Positions 1 to 7,197 of a stretch of 15,072 bases of DNA are shown here, in pieces; positions within the stretch are counted from its first letter, which is position 1; each line of letters opens with the position of its first letter. The translations under genes were made by a program, and so were the position numbers. The notes below the pieces were generated by a model. That model saw only the letters and a program-made list of their open reading frames with translations. It was not told where the DNA came from and searched no databases. The DNA comes from Candidatus Dormiibacterota bacterium (GTDB taxonomy: Bacteria; Chloroflexota; Dormibacteria; Dormibacterales; Dormibacteraceae), in the NCBI GenBank assembly GCA_003151665.1, contig PLYD01000074.1, positions 1-15,072 on the forward strand. Direction: 5' to 3'.

Positions 1-290
1 CCGGGAGCGATCTCCATCGGGAGAACCTGACCCGGAAGCTTGGCGGCGAACGCCAGCAGTCCGGGGCCGCCACCCGCCGTGTACTCGGTCATGAAGAGAG
101 TGCCGCCGGCGGCCATTCGCCCGATCGCGCTGAATAGCCCTCCCTGCTGACCGCCGGCCGACGTCGAGGTCATCATCTGGATCGCCATCGACATCCACGA
201 CAGCTGACCTGACTCGGCAAAGACTTTGTCGCCCGGCTGCATATTGAGCTCGAGAACGGGCATCACTGTGCCGATGATCTTGGTTTCCAC
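1..290 (-). CDS. AIM24 family protein, second tandem copy, 3' end outside the window
   Basis: This is the amino-terminal part (96 whole codons) of an AIM24/TIGR00266-family protein; the gene runs off the left edge. The family has a beta-rich fold and no established enzymatic role in bacteria. The reading frame is open throughout, and the translation matches the first 97 residues of the complete neighbour at 296-1030 in about 79 positions, including PVLELNMQPGDKVF and GGTLFMTEYTA. The start is a GTG at 290-288, five bases after the neighbour's TAG stop (298-296), so it is probably co-transcribed and translationally coupled. A purine-rich stretch inside the end of the upstream gene may serve as a weak ribosome-binding site. 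The family call follows from the paralog; the carboxy-terminal half cannot be judged. Confidence 0.85.
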   Translation of the reverse strand, partial: METKIIGTVMPVLELNMQPGDKVFAESGQLSWMSMAIQMMTSTSAGGQQGGLFSAIGRMAAGGTLFMTEYTAGGGPGLLAFAAKLPGQVLPMEIAP

Positions 291-295
291 TTTCT

Positions 296-1030
296 CTAGC
301 CCCCGCTCAATATGTTGAGGACGCCGCCGGCGCCGGCCTCTTTGTGAGGCAGGTATTCCTGGATCGCATGCGCGAGGTGCTGAATCGTCATTGACTGCAG
401 CCACACTCGGCCTGGGCCAGTGAGCGACGCCAGAAAGATGCCGTCGCCGCCGAAGAAAGCGTTTTTGATTCCCGGCACCGTGGTGATGCTCAACTGCACG
501 GACTCCTGGTACATCCCCACATGGCCCGGGTGGACGCGCAGCGCATTGCCCGGCTGGAGGTCGTAGGGCACGACCTCGCCGCTCAGCTCGACCCAGGCTT
601 TGCCCTGGCCTGCCAGGCGCTGCATGCGAAAGCCCGTGCCGCCGAGCAACCCCGTGCCCAGCCGCTGCTGGAAGCCCATCGAGAACTGCACGCCCGGCGT
701 GGCGCACATGAATCCGTGGCGGTGCACCAGGTAGCCGGCGCCAGGCGCCACGTCCATCGCCAGGATCTGACCAGGCAGCTTGGCCGCAAAGGAGAGGAGG
801 CCCGGACCGCCGGCAGCCGTGTACTCGGTCATGAACAGGGTGCCGCCGGCGACAGCGCGCCCGAGGGTGCCCATGAAGCCCCCTTGCTGGCCGCCTGCGG
901 AGGTCGACGTCTGCATCTGGATAGCCATCGACATCCAGGCCAGCTGACCCGACTCGGCGAAGACTTTGTCGCCGGGCTGCATGCTCAGCTCGAGCACCGG
1001 CATCACGGTGCCGAGAATCTTTGGCTCCAA
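296..1030 (-). CDS. AIM24 family protein (TIGR00266-like), first tandem copy
   Basis: A complete 244-residue protein of the AIM24 (TIGR00266) family, named after a yeast mitochondrial inner-membrane biogenesis protein; the bacterial function is not established. Visible family features are an N-terminal strand with PGDKVFAESGQLAWM (residues 19-33), a glycine-rich centre, and a C-terminal block with FFGGDGIFLASLTGPG and VWLQS. There is no signal peptide or clear membrane helix. The start is TTG at 1030-1028, supported by an AAGGGGGGA ribosome-binding site 3-4 bases upstream and by alignment with the second copy, which starts at the same residue. It lies 47 bp after the Fur-family gene and 5 bp before its paralog, so it appears to be part of the greA-peptidase-fur run. 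Family assignment is solid; function is open. Confidence 0.88.
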   Translation of the reverse strand: MEPKILGTVMPVLELSMQPGDKVFAESGQLAWMSMAIQMQTSTSAGGQQGGFMGTLGRAVAGGTLFMTEYTAAGGPGLLSFAAKLPGQILAMDVAPGAGYLVHRHGFMCATPGVQFSMGFQQRLGTGLLGGTGFRMQRLAGQGKAWVELSGEVVPYDLQPGNALRVHPGHVGMYQESVQLSITTVPGIKNAFFGGDGIFLASLTGPGRVWLQSMTIQHLAHAIQEYLPHKEAGAGGVLNILSGG

Positions 1031-1033
1031 CGG

Positions 1034-1042
1034 TCCCCCCTT
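1034..1042 (-). promoter_or_regulatory. Ribosome-binding site of the AIM24-family gene
   Basis: On the minus strand AAGGGGGGA sits 3 bases before the TTG at 1030. It decides the TTG start, since no ATG or GTG lies nearby in frame. Confidence 0.6.
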
Positions 1043-1077
1043 GAAAGACGGAAGCGGTCGCGTCGGCGACCACTGTA

Positions 1078-1539
1078 TCAGGAGGCTGGCCCGGTTCCCT
1101 CATGGTGCACGTGCTCGAGCGTGTGCCTGCGGGCGGCCTTACGACCAGGATTGCGCGAGCACGCATCGCAAACGCCGATGACCAGGACCTCGGTGCGCAC
1201 CGGCCGGAAACGATGTGACTCTTCGAGGTGGCGCTCGAGCGAGTTCACCAGCTCTTCCTGGATGTGCAGCACGCCTCCGCAAACCTGGCAGACCGCATGG
1301 TGGTGATCGCCGGTGGCGAGCTCATAGTGAGTGGGTCCTTCGCCGAGATGTGCTGCATAAACCGACCCTGATGCGGTGAGCGCTTCCAGCGATCGGTAGA
1401 CGGTGCTGCGCGGAAATCCAGGCTTGGTTTTGTGCAGCTCGGCGGCGATCTCTTCAGCCGTGCAGTGGCCGCCGAGCCGCACGATGGCGTTGTAAACCAT
1501 CGTCCGTTGTGCGGTGCGCCGCATTCCCGGTGCAAGCAT
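1078..1539 (-). CDS. Fur-family metal-responsive transcriptional regulator
   Basis: A 153-residue Fur/Zur/PerR-type repressor, which uses a bound metal ion to control DNA binding. The N-terminal winged helix covers about residues 8-75, with the recognition-helix motif STVYRSLEAL at 45-54. The dimerisation domain carries the metal motif HHHAVCQVCG (His79-81, Cys84, Cys87) and a second CxxC (Cys124, Cys127), the two pairs of a structural zinc site. A basic, histidine-rich tail (residues 133-147) follows. The frame stays open for 34 more codons upstream, but these lie inside the peptidase gene. The ATG at 1539 overlaps the peptidase stop as TGATG, which argues for this start and for translational coupling. 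The sequence does not decide whether it senses iron, zinc or peroxide. Confidence 0.9.
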   Translation of the reverse strand: MLAPGMRRTAQRTMVYNAIVRLGGHCTAEEIAAELHKTKPGFPRSTVYRSLEALTASGSVYAAHLGEGPTHYELATGDHHHAVCQVCGGVLHIQEELVNSLERHLEESHRFRPVRTEVLVIGVCDACSRNPGRKAARRHTLEHVHHEGTGPAS

Positions 1540-2663
1540 CAGGCGGACCGCACCACATGCAGGCTCCGATCGGCCTTCGACAGAACGCGGCAGCCGCCGG
1601 TCTCGACTACGACGTCGTCTTCGATCCGCACGCCGCCCCAACCCGCGAGATAGATGCCCGGCTCAATTGTGAACACCATGCCGGGCTCGAGCACCGTGTT
1701 CGACCCCGGGTCGAGGCTCGGGTCCTCGTGCACCTCGAGACCCAGGCCGTGGCCAACGCGATGAAAGAAGTACTCGCCAAATCCTGCCGCTTCTATAACC
1801 TGGCGCGCAGCCGCGTCCACCTGGCCGGTGGTGACTCCAGGGCGCACCGCCTCGATCGCAGCGTCGTGCGCTCGCAAGACCACGGCGTAGATCTCCCGCT
1901 GGCGAGTGGTCGGCTCGCCCACGACCGCCATTCGCGTCAGGTCTCCGCGATAGCCTTCGAACGCGGCGCCAAAGTCAAACAGCACGAGGTCGCCGGCCTC
2001 GAGCTTCCGACCGGACGGGTCGTGATGCGGGATCGCGGAGTTGGCGCCGGACTGAACGGAGGTGTTAAAAGACGCCGAAGCGTCGCGGGCGCTGATCGCA
2101 GCGCCAATTCTCATCGCCAGCTCGAGCTCTGATTGCCCCGGGCGCAGCCCCTGCATGACCTCCTCAGCGACCGAGTCGGTGATGGCACAGGCGCGGGCCA
2201 TCTTCTCCAGCTCTGCCGCAGTCTTGGTGCGGCGAAGTCGGCGAATCTCCGGAGCGACATCGACGAGCTCGCGCGCTCCGACCGCCGACCTGAGCGATTC
2301 AGCCGCCAAAACGGTGAGGTGCTCCTTCTCGACGCCCAGCCGAGCGCATTCTCCGAGCGCGTCGCGCACCAGCGCGTACGGATCCTCGCCATCACGCCAC
2401 GCAAGCACCGGCGCCTGCCCCGAGTTCGCGCCTGCCCTTTCTCGTTCCAGCGCGGGCACCACCAAGGTGGCGCTGCCGGAGCGCACCGCGAGGGCCATCA
2501 ACCGTTCGTGAGGGTCGGCGCGAAATCCGGTCAGGTAAGCGATCGACACCGGACTTGTGACGTAGACCGCCTCGAGATCCTGGTGCCCCATCCAGGCGCG
2601 TAGATCGGACAGCCGCGGAGGGGCTGCAGCCTTCGTGCTACTCAATGCCGACGATTCGGACAC
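1539..2663 (-). CDS. Xaa-Pro aminopeptidase/dipeptidase, M24B metallopeptidase
   Basis: A cytoplasmic metallopeptidase of the PepP/PepQ group (M24B) that cleaves next to proline, using two metal ions. The N-terminal creatinase-like domain begins near RLSDLRAWM and contains YVTSPVSIAYLTGF. The C-terminal pita-bread domain shows all five metal ligands: Asp in LFDFGA, Asp in GDLTR, His in RVGHGLGLEVHEDP, Glu in FTIEPGIY and Glu in RIEDDVVV (residues 230, 241, 305, 334, 348 counted from GTG 2663). The frame is open up to ATG 2702, but that start would overlap greA by 65 bp; GTG 2663 (26-bp overlap) or TTG 2645 fit the family length better. None has a clear ribosome-binding site, so the start is uncertain. 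Its stop overlaps the fur start. Whether the enzyme is an aminopeptidase or a dipeptidase cannot be decided. Confidence 0.92.
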   Translation of the reverse strand: MSESSALSSTKAAAPPRLSDLRAWMGHQDLEAVYVTSPVSIAYLTGFRADPHERLMALAVRSGSATLVVPALERERAGANSGQAPVLAWRDGEDPYALVRDALGECARLGVEKEHLTVLAAESLRSAVGARELVDVAPEIRRLRRTKTAAELEKMARACAITDSVAEEVMQGLRPGQSELELAMRIGAAISARDASASFNTSVQSGANSAIPHHDPSGRKLEAGDLVLFDFGAAFEGYRGDLTRMAVVGEPTTRQREIYAVVLRAHDAAIEAVRPGVTTGQVDAAARQVIEAAGFGEYFFHRVGHGLGLEVHEDPSLDPGSNTVLEPGMVFTIEPGIYLAGWGGVRIEDDVVVETGGCRVLSKADRSLHVVRSA

Positions 2664-3102
2664 GGTATGAGTCGTTGGGGGTCTTGACCTCGACCTCATC
2701 ACCCACGCGGTGTCCGAGCAGGGCTTTGCCCATCGCCGATTCGTAGCTGACGGTGCCGGCCTTGGGGTTGGCCTCGGCTGGGCCGACTATCCGGTAGGCC
2801 TCGTCGCTCCCGCCGTCCTCGCTGAACCGCACAGTGCTGCCCATGCTCACGACGCCGGACGGCTTGGACGTCTCGATCAACACGTGGTTCTTGATGATCG
2901 ACTCGAGCTCCTTGATACGGGCTTCCATGAAGCCCTGGTCGTTCTTGGCGGCGTGGTACTCGAAGTTCTCCGAAAGGTCACCGAACTCGCGCGCCGCCTT
3001 GATCTTGGCGACGACGGCGGGGCGCCGGACGGTCACCAGCTCGTCGAGCTCCTTGCGCACGGTCTCCAGGCCCTCCGGCGTGATGTGGACGTCGTTTGTC
3101 AT
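2638..3102 (-). CDS. greA: Transcription elongation factor GreA
   Basis: A 154-residue GreA, close to the usual family length. It enters the RNA polymerase secondary channel and stimulates cleavage of backtracked RNA. The N-terminal coiled coil (about residues 8-76) carries the acidic tip AREFGDLSENFEYHAA, with Asp42 and Glu45 in the catalytic positions. The C-terminal FKBP-like domain (about 80-154) contains GSTVRF and the typical end VGDEVEVKTP. The frame continues far upstream, but that part is low-complexity and unlike GreA. The ATG at 3102 gives the canonical N-terminus and has a TAGACT -10 hexamer 7 bases before it, so the mRNA is probably leaderless. It leads the run into the peptidase, fur and AIM24 genes. 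Confidence 0.96.
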   Translation of the reverse strand: MTNDVHITPEGLETVRKELDELVTVRRPAVVAKIKAAREFGDLSENFEYHAAKNDQGFMEARIKELESIIKNHVLIETSKPSGVVSMGSTVRFSEDGGSDEAYRIVGPAEANPKAGTVSYESAMGKALLGHRVGDEVEVKTPNDSYRVRIVGIE

Positions 3103-3109
3103 CAAGTCG

Positions 3110-3115
3110 AGTCTA
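3110..3115 (-). promoter_or_regulatory. Probable -10 element of a leaderless promoter for greA
   Basis: On the minus strand TAGACT matches TANNNT and ends 7 bases before the greA ATG, which places the transcription start at or next to the start codon. No Shine-Dalgarno sequence and no convincing -35 hexamer are visible. Confidence 0.55.
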
Positions 3116-3201
3116 AGGGTCCTGCTCCGAGAGGCTCGACCGAAATGCCTGCGGCAGCGCTGCAAGAGCGTTAAGAGGTAGCGGTTGGGTGCGCGGCCGT
3201 A

Positions 3202-3207
3202 TAAAGT
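3202..3207 (+). promoter_or_regulatory. Probable -10 element of a leaderless promoter for the 3214 gene
   Basis: TAAAGT, within the AT-rich TATAAAGT at 3200-3207, ends 6 bases before ATG 3214. With the greA element it makes the 111-bp gap 3103-3213 a divergent promoter region. There is no ribosome-binding site before the ATG. Confidence 0.55.
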
Positions 3208-3213
3208 CGCCGC

Positions 3214-3684
3214 ATGAGACGGCTGATGCTGACGCTGGTCATGGTCCTCATGGGGGCGGCGATGGTGGCCGGCTCCGCCCGGGCCCTGTTCGGCAACGCA
3301 CTCCTGCCCCTCGACCTCGAGATCGGAACCAACTCTTCGGCGGCGGCAGCGGTGCTGGGCATCGGGCTGATGGCAGCCGCGATCCACCCGGCCAACAACA
3401 TTGCCTGGGTGCGGGCGGGGATTCTGTACGGGCTCGTCACGGTCTTCTACGAGCTGGGAGCGCATTACATCATCGGTTCGAGGTTTTACTTCGGCCCGGT
3501 GATCTTCGGAATCGCGTGCAGCCTGCTCCTGATCGCCCTCTACCCCCAGCGAGCCAAGCTGGTGCCCCCGATGTCCGACCCGCCCACCGCCTACCGGCAA
3601 CCACGCAGCGCGGGACCGCCAGCCGGGATGACGCCGCCGGCTTCGGAGCCGGTCTCTCCAGCAAAGGTCGACGAGCCGGTTTAG
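3214..3684 (+). CDS. Small four-helix membrane protein of unknown function
   Basis: A 156-residue protein that I do not recognise. Hydrophobic segments lie at about residues 4-24 (possibly an uncleaved signal anchor), 40-58, 66-88 and 92-110. They are followed by a proline-rich, probably disordered tail (111-156) rich in PP pairs. The composition suggests a small integral membrane protein with a soluble tail; no catalytic motif is visible. The ATG at 3214 is supported by the -10-like TAAAGT six bases upstream. It is transcribed away from greA and converges with the membrane-protein gene at 3694-4527, with only 9 bp between the stops. That it is a real gene is supported by its regular hydrophobic pattern and promoter; its function is unknown. 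Confidence 0.75.
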   Translation: MRRLMLTLVMVLMGAAMVAGSARALFGNALLPLDLEIGTNSSAAAAVLGIGLMAAAIHPANNIAWVRAGILYGLVTVFYELGAHYIIGSRFYFGPVIFGIACSLLLIALYPQRAKLVPPMSDPPTAYRQPRSAGPPAGMTPPASEPVSPAKVDEPV

Positions 3685-3692
3685 TCTCCGGC
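3675..3692. terminator. Possible short bidirectional hairpin between convergent genes
   Basis: GCCGG (3675-3679) and CCGGC (3688-3692) can pair around an 8-base loop, spanning the 3' end of the 3214 gene. No U-tract follows on either strand, so termination is only suggested by the position. Confidence 0.25.
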
Positions 3693-3693
3693 C

Positions 3694-4527
3694 TCAGCCT
3701 TTCGGAACCAGGGCCTGGACTTCGGCCATCATCCTGCGCTGCAGCAGGGTGGAACCCAGGTAAACGGCTCCGCCAAGAATCGCTCCGCCCACGACGGCAA
3801 GCGCGGCGTGCAACAACGGCGGCGAGATCGGGGAGAGCGCCACAGCATCGTCTCCGACGATCGCCGCCACCGCCAAAGCCACGGGCGTCAGCAGCGGAAC
3901 CAGCTGGACCCGCCGCATGATCGCCGGCACCGGCGGCTCGACTCTGCCGACCATGCGCTGTCCCATCACCCCGACAGAGCGCACGTGCCGCAGGTTCGGC
4001 GTGACCGTCAGCACGACGCTGACCTGGTTGCCCGGCACCTGTTTCAAACGAGCGGGAGGCACCAGGTACTGCTCATCACCCCCGCGGGTCTGGATCATGA
4101 GCATGCCCAGGCCTCTTGAAGTGCTGACGGAAGCCGCTCCCTTGAGCTGGCCCTGGACCAGCCTGTTCTCAGCCTTCCTGTCCTTCAGCGCCAGGCGAAA
4201 ACCGGGGCCGACAAAGCTGGCCAGCAGCGCGATCGGTAGCAGCCACGCTATGGACGCTGCGATCGCGTCAGGCAGGCCGTATACAGAGGGCAAAAAGATC
4301 AGCAGAGCGGCGACGATGATCAAGCAGCCGACGCCGACCCCAATCGAGATGTACCCCAACCGCTGCACGAATTCGGGCGCATAGCCTTGCAGCATGCCGC
4401 CCGCCTCAACGAACCTCTCGCGCTGTCGCTTGGACGCTCCGGACGCGGGCGCAGATCCTGCCTTTGGCTGAGCCTTGGGCTGGATTTTCCTTACCTGCTG
4501 GCGGACCTGAACGCGTCTTTTCCCCAC
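3694..4527 (-). CDS. Four-helix membrane protein of unknown function with a central soluble domain
   Basis: A 277-residue protein that I do not recognise. The N-terminus is strongly basic and alanine/proline-rich (residues 1-38). Hydrophobic segments at about 58-80 and 88-112 form a hairpin pair. A soluble stretch with predicted strands follows (113-205, containing GLGMLMIQTRGGDEQYLVPP), and then two further helices (207-226 and 236-260). The start is a GTG at 4527, preceded by the AT-rich run CATACTTATT, which might hold a -10 element but does not fit TANNNT at the expected distance. It lies 52 bp after the anti-sigma gene on the same strand, so co-transcription is possible. No enzyme motif is visible. 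Confidence 0.7.
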   Translation of the reverse strand: MGKRRVQVRQQVRKIQPKAQPKAGSAPASGASKRQRERFVEAGGMLQGYAPEFVQRLGYISIGVGVGCLIIVAALLIFLPSVYGLPDAIAASIAWLLPIALLASFVGPGFRLALKDRKAENRLVQGQLKGAASVSTSRGLGMLMIQTRGGDEQYLVPPARLKQVPGNQVSVVLTVTPNLRHVRSVGVMGQRMVGRVEPPVPAIMRRVQLVPLLTPVALAVAAIVGDDAVALSPISPPLLHAALAVVGGAILGGAVYLGSTLLQRRMMAEVQALVPKG

Positions 4528-4579
4528 TACCGAATAAGTATGGATGGGACGAAGGTGAGATCGAGACTCCGGAGAAAAG

Positions 4580-5755
4580 CTACGGCGCCAGGAGCGACGG
4601 TACGACCGCAGGGATCAGAACGCGCTTCACGCTGGGGACTCCATGGTTGGAGAACGTGCCCGAAAAGAGATAGGCCGGCTCGTAGTAGCTGTGGTCGCCA
4701 CCCCACACGATCGTGTAGACGAGCTCTGCGTTGGTTATGCGCACCACCGGGATCGACCCACCGCTAGGCGCTGACGAAGCGCCCAGAGACTGAATCGCCT
4801 GGGCGGCGGAGATAATCGGATAGGTCGCCGGATCGATGGTCAAGGGCATGGGTCCCGTTTCAAACGCGCCAGCGGTGCCTGGGGCGAAATCCACCTGCGT
4901 CCCGTAGGGATTACCGGCGCTGTCGACAAGGCTTGCTCTGCCCAACCCTGGCACGTCGAATGACCGAAGAAAGTCGACACGCACCGCCGTGCCGCCAATG
5001 GTCTGGACAGCGGTTTGATACGGCCACGTTGGGAGCAGGTGATGGGCAGCCAGAATGGCGGTCGCGACCGCAACGCTGTCGCCGGTGGACTTGACAGTTG
5101 ATTTCAAATCGCTCACGTTGAAATACGGCTCCCGGGGCGGCTGCGCGACGCTCGCCAGCACCACCAATGTGAAATCGCGCCCGGCGTACACGCCAATCCC
5201 ACCCTGTGCCACGTCGGCAGACGGCGCGGCGCCAACCTTCGCTGCGAATGCGTCGGCGTCGGCTCGCGTCGGTTCGGTATATCGGTAAACCGGCAGCGCC
5301 GTCGCGGGGACCTGCAGGTTGCCGGCCCAGACCAGCGTGGCCGCACCGCCATACGCGATGGAACCCCCCTGGACCAGCGGGGGCACCGAGAGCTGGGGCC
5401 GTGGCACGGCTCCAAACGGAGCACCCCCTGGTGCCGCCGCTCCCCCGTCGTTACTTATTGGCCCGGCAGTGGTGCTCGCTCCGCCGCCACCGTGAGGGAG
5501 TCTGGCCAACGTGAATACGCCCGCCGCAATCAGCACGATGAGGGCGGCTCCCGCCGCCATGGAAGGCAACCGCAATTCGCGAATGCCCTCGATGAGGCCG
5601 GCGAGGCCCCTGCGAACGCGCCGCCAGATCGGCCGGCGCGACTGCATGCGCAGCCACAGCTCATCCTCGAAATCGGCGCGAGGGCGAGTCGTCTGGAAGG
5701 CGTCGTCGAGCAAGCGCTGCAGCGCCTGCAGCTCGAGGTCCTCTTCCTCGCTCAT
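4580..5755 (-). CDS. Membrane anti-sigma factor with large extracytoplasmic domain, partner of the ECF sigma factor at 5752-6300
   Basis: A 391-residue single-pass protein. The cytoplasmic N-terminus (1-64) is acidic and then basic, as expected of an anti-sigma domain, but lacks the HxxxCxxC zinc motif. A membrane helix spans about 65-85, followed by a Gly/Ala/Pro-rich linker (86-130) and an extracytoplasmic region of about 260 residues that I cannot assign. The assignment rests mainly on position: the ATG at 5755 overlaps the sigma-factor stop as ATGA. By analogy with such pairs, it would sequester the sigma factor at the membrane until a signal reaches the outer domain. Neither the signal nor a cleavage mechanism can be read from the sequence. 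Confidence 0.78.
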   Translation of the reverse strand: MSEEEDLELQALQRLLDDAFQTTRPRADFEDELWLRMQSRRPIWRRVRRGLAGLIEGIRELRLPSMAAGAALIVLIAAGVFTLARLPHGGGGASTTAGPISNDGGAAAPGGAPFGAVPRPQLSVPPLVQGGSIAYGGAATLVWAGNLQVPATALPVYRYTEPTRADADAFAAKVGAAPSADVAQGGIGVYAGRDFTLVVLASVAQPPREPYFNVSDLKSTVKSTGDSVAVATAILAAHHLLPTWPYQTAVQTIGGTAVRVDFLRSFDVPGLGRASLVDSAGNPYGTQVDFAPGTAGAFETGPMPLTIDPATYPIISAAQAIQSLGASSAPSGGSIPVVRITNAELVYTIVWGGDHSYYEPAYLFSGTFSNHGVPSVKRVLIPAVVPSLLAP

Positions 5756-6300
5756 TCGCCCTCCTCATGCACCGAGTCGCGCAGCGCTTTGAGGCCGCGG
5801 TGATAAAGCATCTTCGCAGCGTCCTCTGTGCAGCTCATGAGAACGCCGACCTCCTCAAAGCTGAGACCGGAGTGACGAAGTGCGATCGAGTCTCTCTGGC
5901 GCTCGGGCAAGCGCGCCACGTGCACAAGCAGCGCCTTGTACTGCAGCCGCTCCTCGGCCATGCTCCCCGGGTCGGCCTCGGCGACCGGCTGGTGCTCGAT
6001 GGTGCGCCGCAAGCGCTCGCGCCGGCCGTGGGCTCGGAAATGGTCGGTGGTCGCATTCCGCGCGATGCGAAAGAGCCACGCCGCGGGGCTTGTGGTGCGC
6101 GTTTCGAATCGCCCATACGCCTGGTACGCGTTCATGAACACCTGTGCGGTGATGTCTTCGGCGTCGGCCGCCGTGACAACCTGGGCGCGCACATAGGCAT
6201 AGATGCGACCGAGGTAGTCGCGGTACAGATCTTCGAATGGTGGCCGATCGGCAAGCACGGCCGGTTCATGGTATTGGCAAGCACTCCTGTTCGGACCCAA
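5752..6300 (-). CDS. ECF (sigma-70 family group 4) RNA polymerase sigma factor
   Basis: A 182-residue two-domain sigma factor. Region 2 (about residues 22-90) includes LYRDYLGRIYAYV, the DAEDITAQVFMNAY core-binding block and AAWLFRIARN. Region 4 (about 118-175) includes LPERQRDSIALRHSGLSFEEV, with the helix-turn-helix that reads -35 elements. There is no extra C-terminal domain. The longest start is TTG 6300; an in-frame GTG at 6258 (residue 15) would begin just before region 2 and is equally plausible. Neither has a well-placed ribosome-binding site. The gene follows the phosphodiesterase by 34 bp and overlaps the anti-sigma gene by 4 bp, so the pair is translationally coupled. Its target promoters are unknown. 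Confidence 0.9.
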   Translation of the reverse strand: MGPNRSACQYHEPAVLADRPPFEDLYRDYLGRIYAYVRAQVVTAADAEDITAQVFMNAYQAYGRFETRTTSPAAWLFRIARNATTDHFRAHGRRERLRRTIEHQPVAEADPGSMAEERLQYKALLVHVARLPERQRDSIALRHSGLSFEEVGVLMSCTEDAAKMLYHRGLKALRDSVHEEGE

Positions 6301-6334
6301 CGCACCTCGGTAGGCCGTTGTAACGCGCCAAGCG

Positions 6335-7093
6335 TCAGCCCGGAGTAGACGCCCTGAGTGCTGCCCCGATTTCTACCGGGCGGTTGGTGAAGATCGAGTC
6401 AGGCTTGCAAAATCGGCACCACGCAACGGCCGTCTCGTCATCCACCGGCCAGACGCCGACAGCGCCGCCGGCCGCATGGATCTCTTTCACCAGCTGGGGA
6501 TCCATGGCCCCCCAGTGCGGCGAGTAAACGTCGGCGCCGGCCTCGCGCATCATCCGCGCCGGCTCGATCGGCCGCGCTCCCTCGAGTAGGCCCAACTGGA
6601 GCTTGGGCTCCATGCCACGAAGGACCTTGATCGACGGGTGATAGAAGGACACGACGGCGCACTCCTGCACGGCGCCAAGCTGACGCAGCATCGCCACCAG
6701 CTTCTCCTCGAGCCCTGGGTACGGGATGGGGATCTGTTTGATCTCGATCACGAGGCCGACCTTGCCCAGCGCGAGCTCGATCACCTCTTGCAGCAGGGGC
6801 AGGTGCTCGCCCTGGCCGGCGTCGAGGCGACGCAGCTCGGCGGCCGAGTGGTCTCGCACCAGGCCTTTCCCGTTGGTCGTCCGGTCGAGCGTGTGGTCGT
6901 GGATCACGATTAACCGGTTGTCAGCAGAGAGGTGTACGTCGCACTCGATGAGATCGCACCCGGCAGCGATGGCTGAGCGGAACGATCGCAGGGTGTTCTC
7001 CGGATGTTGGGCAGGGTTGCCGCGATGGCCACCAATCAAGGGGCGGCCGTCGTCGTGTGCGACTTCGTAGCGATCGCGGATCGATTGAGTCAA
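6335..7093 (-). CDS. Glycerophosphodiester phosphodiesterase (GDPD family)
   Basis: About 252 residues forming a TIM-barrel phosphodiesterase that hydrolyses glycerophosphodiesters to glycerol-3-phosphate and an alcohol. Family motifs are clear: GGHRGNPAQHPENT with catalytic His23, the metal site ECD (Glu50, Asp52) in AGCDLIECDVHLSAD, the second catalytic His65 in VIHDHTLDRTT, and the later acidic ligand in LVIEIK. The C-terminus holds GVWPVDDE and SIFTNRP, typical of the last barrel strands. There is no signal peptide, so it is probably cytoplasmic. The frame extends to 7372, but that would run into the divergent ATPase gene; TTG 7093 gives the canonical length. A TAGACT hexamer lies 10 bases upstream. 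The gene precedes the ECF sigma factor on the same strand. Confidence 0.9.
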   Translation of the reverse strand: MTQSIRDRYEVAHDDGRPLIGGHRGNPAQHPENTLRSFRSAIAAGCDLIECDVHLSADNRLIVIHDHTLDRTTNGKGLVRDHSAAELRRLDAGQGEHLPLLQEVIELALGKVGLVIEIKQIPIPYPGLEEKLVAMLRQLGAVQECAVVSFYHPSIKVLRGMEPKLQLGLLEGARPIEPARMMREAGADVYSPHWGAMDPQLVKEIHAAGGAVGVWPVDDETAVAWCRFCKPDSIFTNRPVEIGAALRASTPG

Positions 7094-7103
7094 GGCGCCG
7101 GAA

Positions 7104-7109
7104 AGTCTA
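7104..7109 (-). promoter_or_regulatory. Possible -10 element for the phosphodiesterase gene
   Basis: On the minus strand TAGACT lies 10 bases before TTG 7093, the same hexamer as in front of greA but slightly farther from the start codon. It would give an mRNA with a very short or no leader. Confidence 0.4.
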
Positions 7110-7183
7110 ACTGCGCGAGGCTGGCATTCTGGTGATTGGGACCGCGCGCCCCACCAATATTTCGTTGCCAGACCATCGTTCCC

Positions 7184-7189
7184 TATAGT
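7184..7189 (+). promoter_or_regulatory. Probable -10 element of a leaderless promoter for the AAA+ ATPase gene
   Basis: TATAGT, one mismatch from TATAAT, ends 8 bases before ATG 7198. A weak -35-like TTCGTT lies 17 bases upstream. No Shine-Dalgarno sequence is present. It shares the 104-bp gap 7094-7197 with the divergent phosphodiesterase promoter. Confidence 0.6.
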
Positions 7190-7197
7190 GCTAGGAC

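Noticed and set aside
521..1306. A long plus-strand open frame opposite the AIM24 and fur genes
   Set aside because: It is antisense to two well-supported genes, has an Arg/His/Ala-rich composition and no family features; it is a by-product of high GC.
3103..3600. An in-frame N-terminal extension of greA upstream of 3102
   Set aside because: It would overlap the divergent membrane-protein gene and its promoter, is low-complexity, and the canonical GreA N-terminus starts at 3102.
3189..3920. A plus-strand open frame across the convergent membrane-protein genes
   Set aside because: It is a frame shadow of the 3214 gene, very Arg/Pro/Gly-rich, without hydrophobic pattern or start signals.
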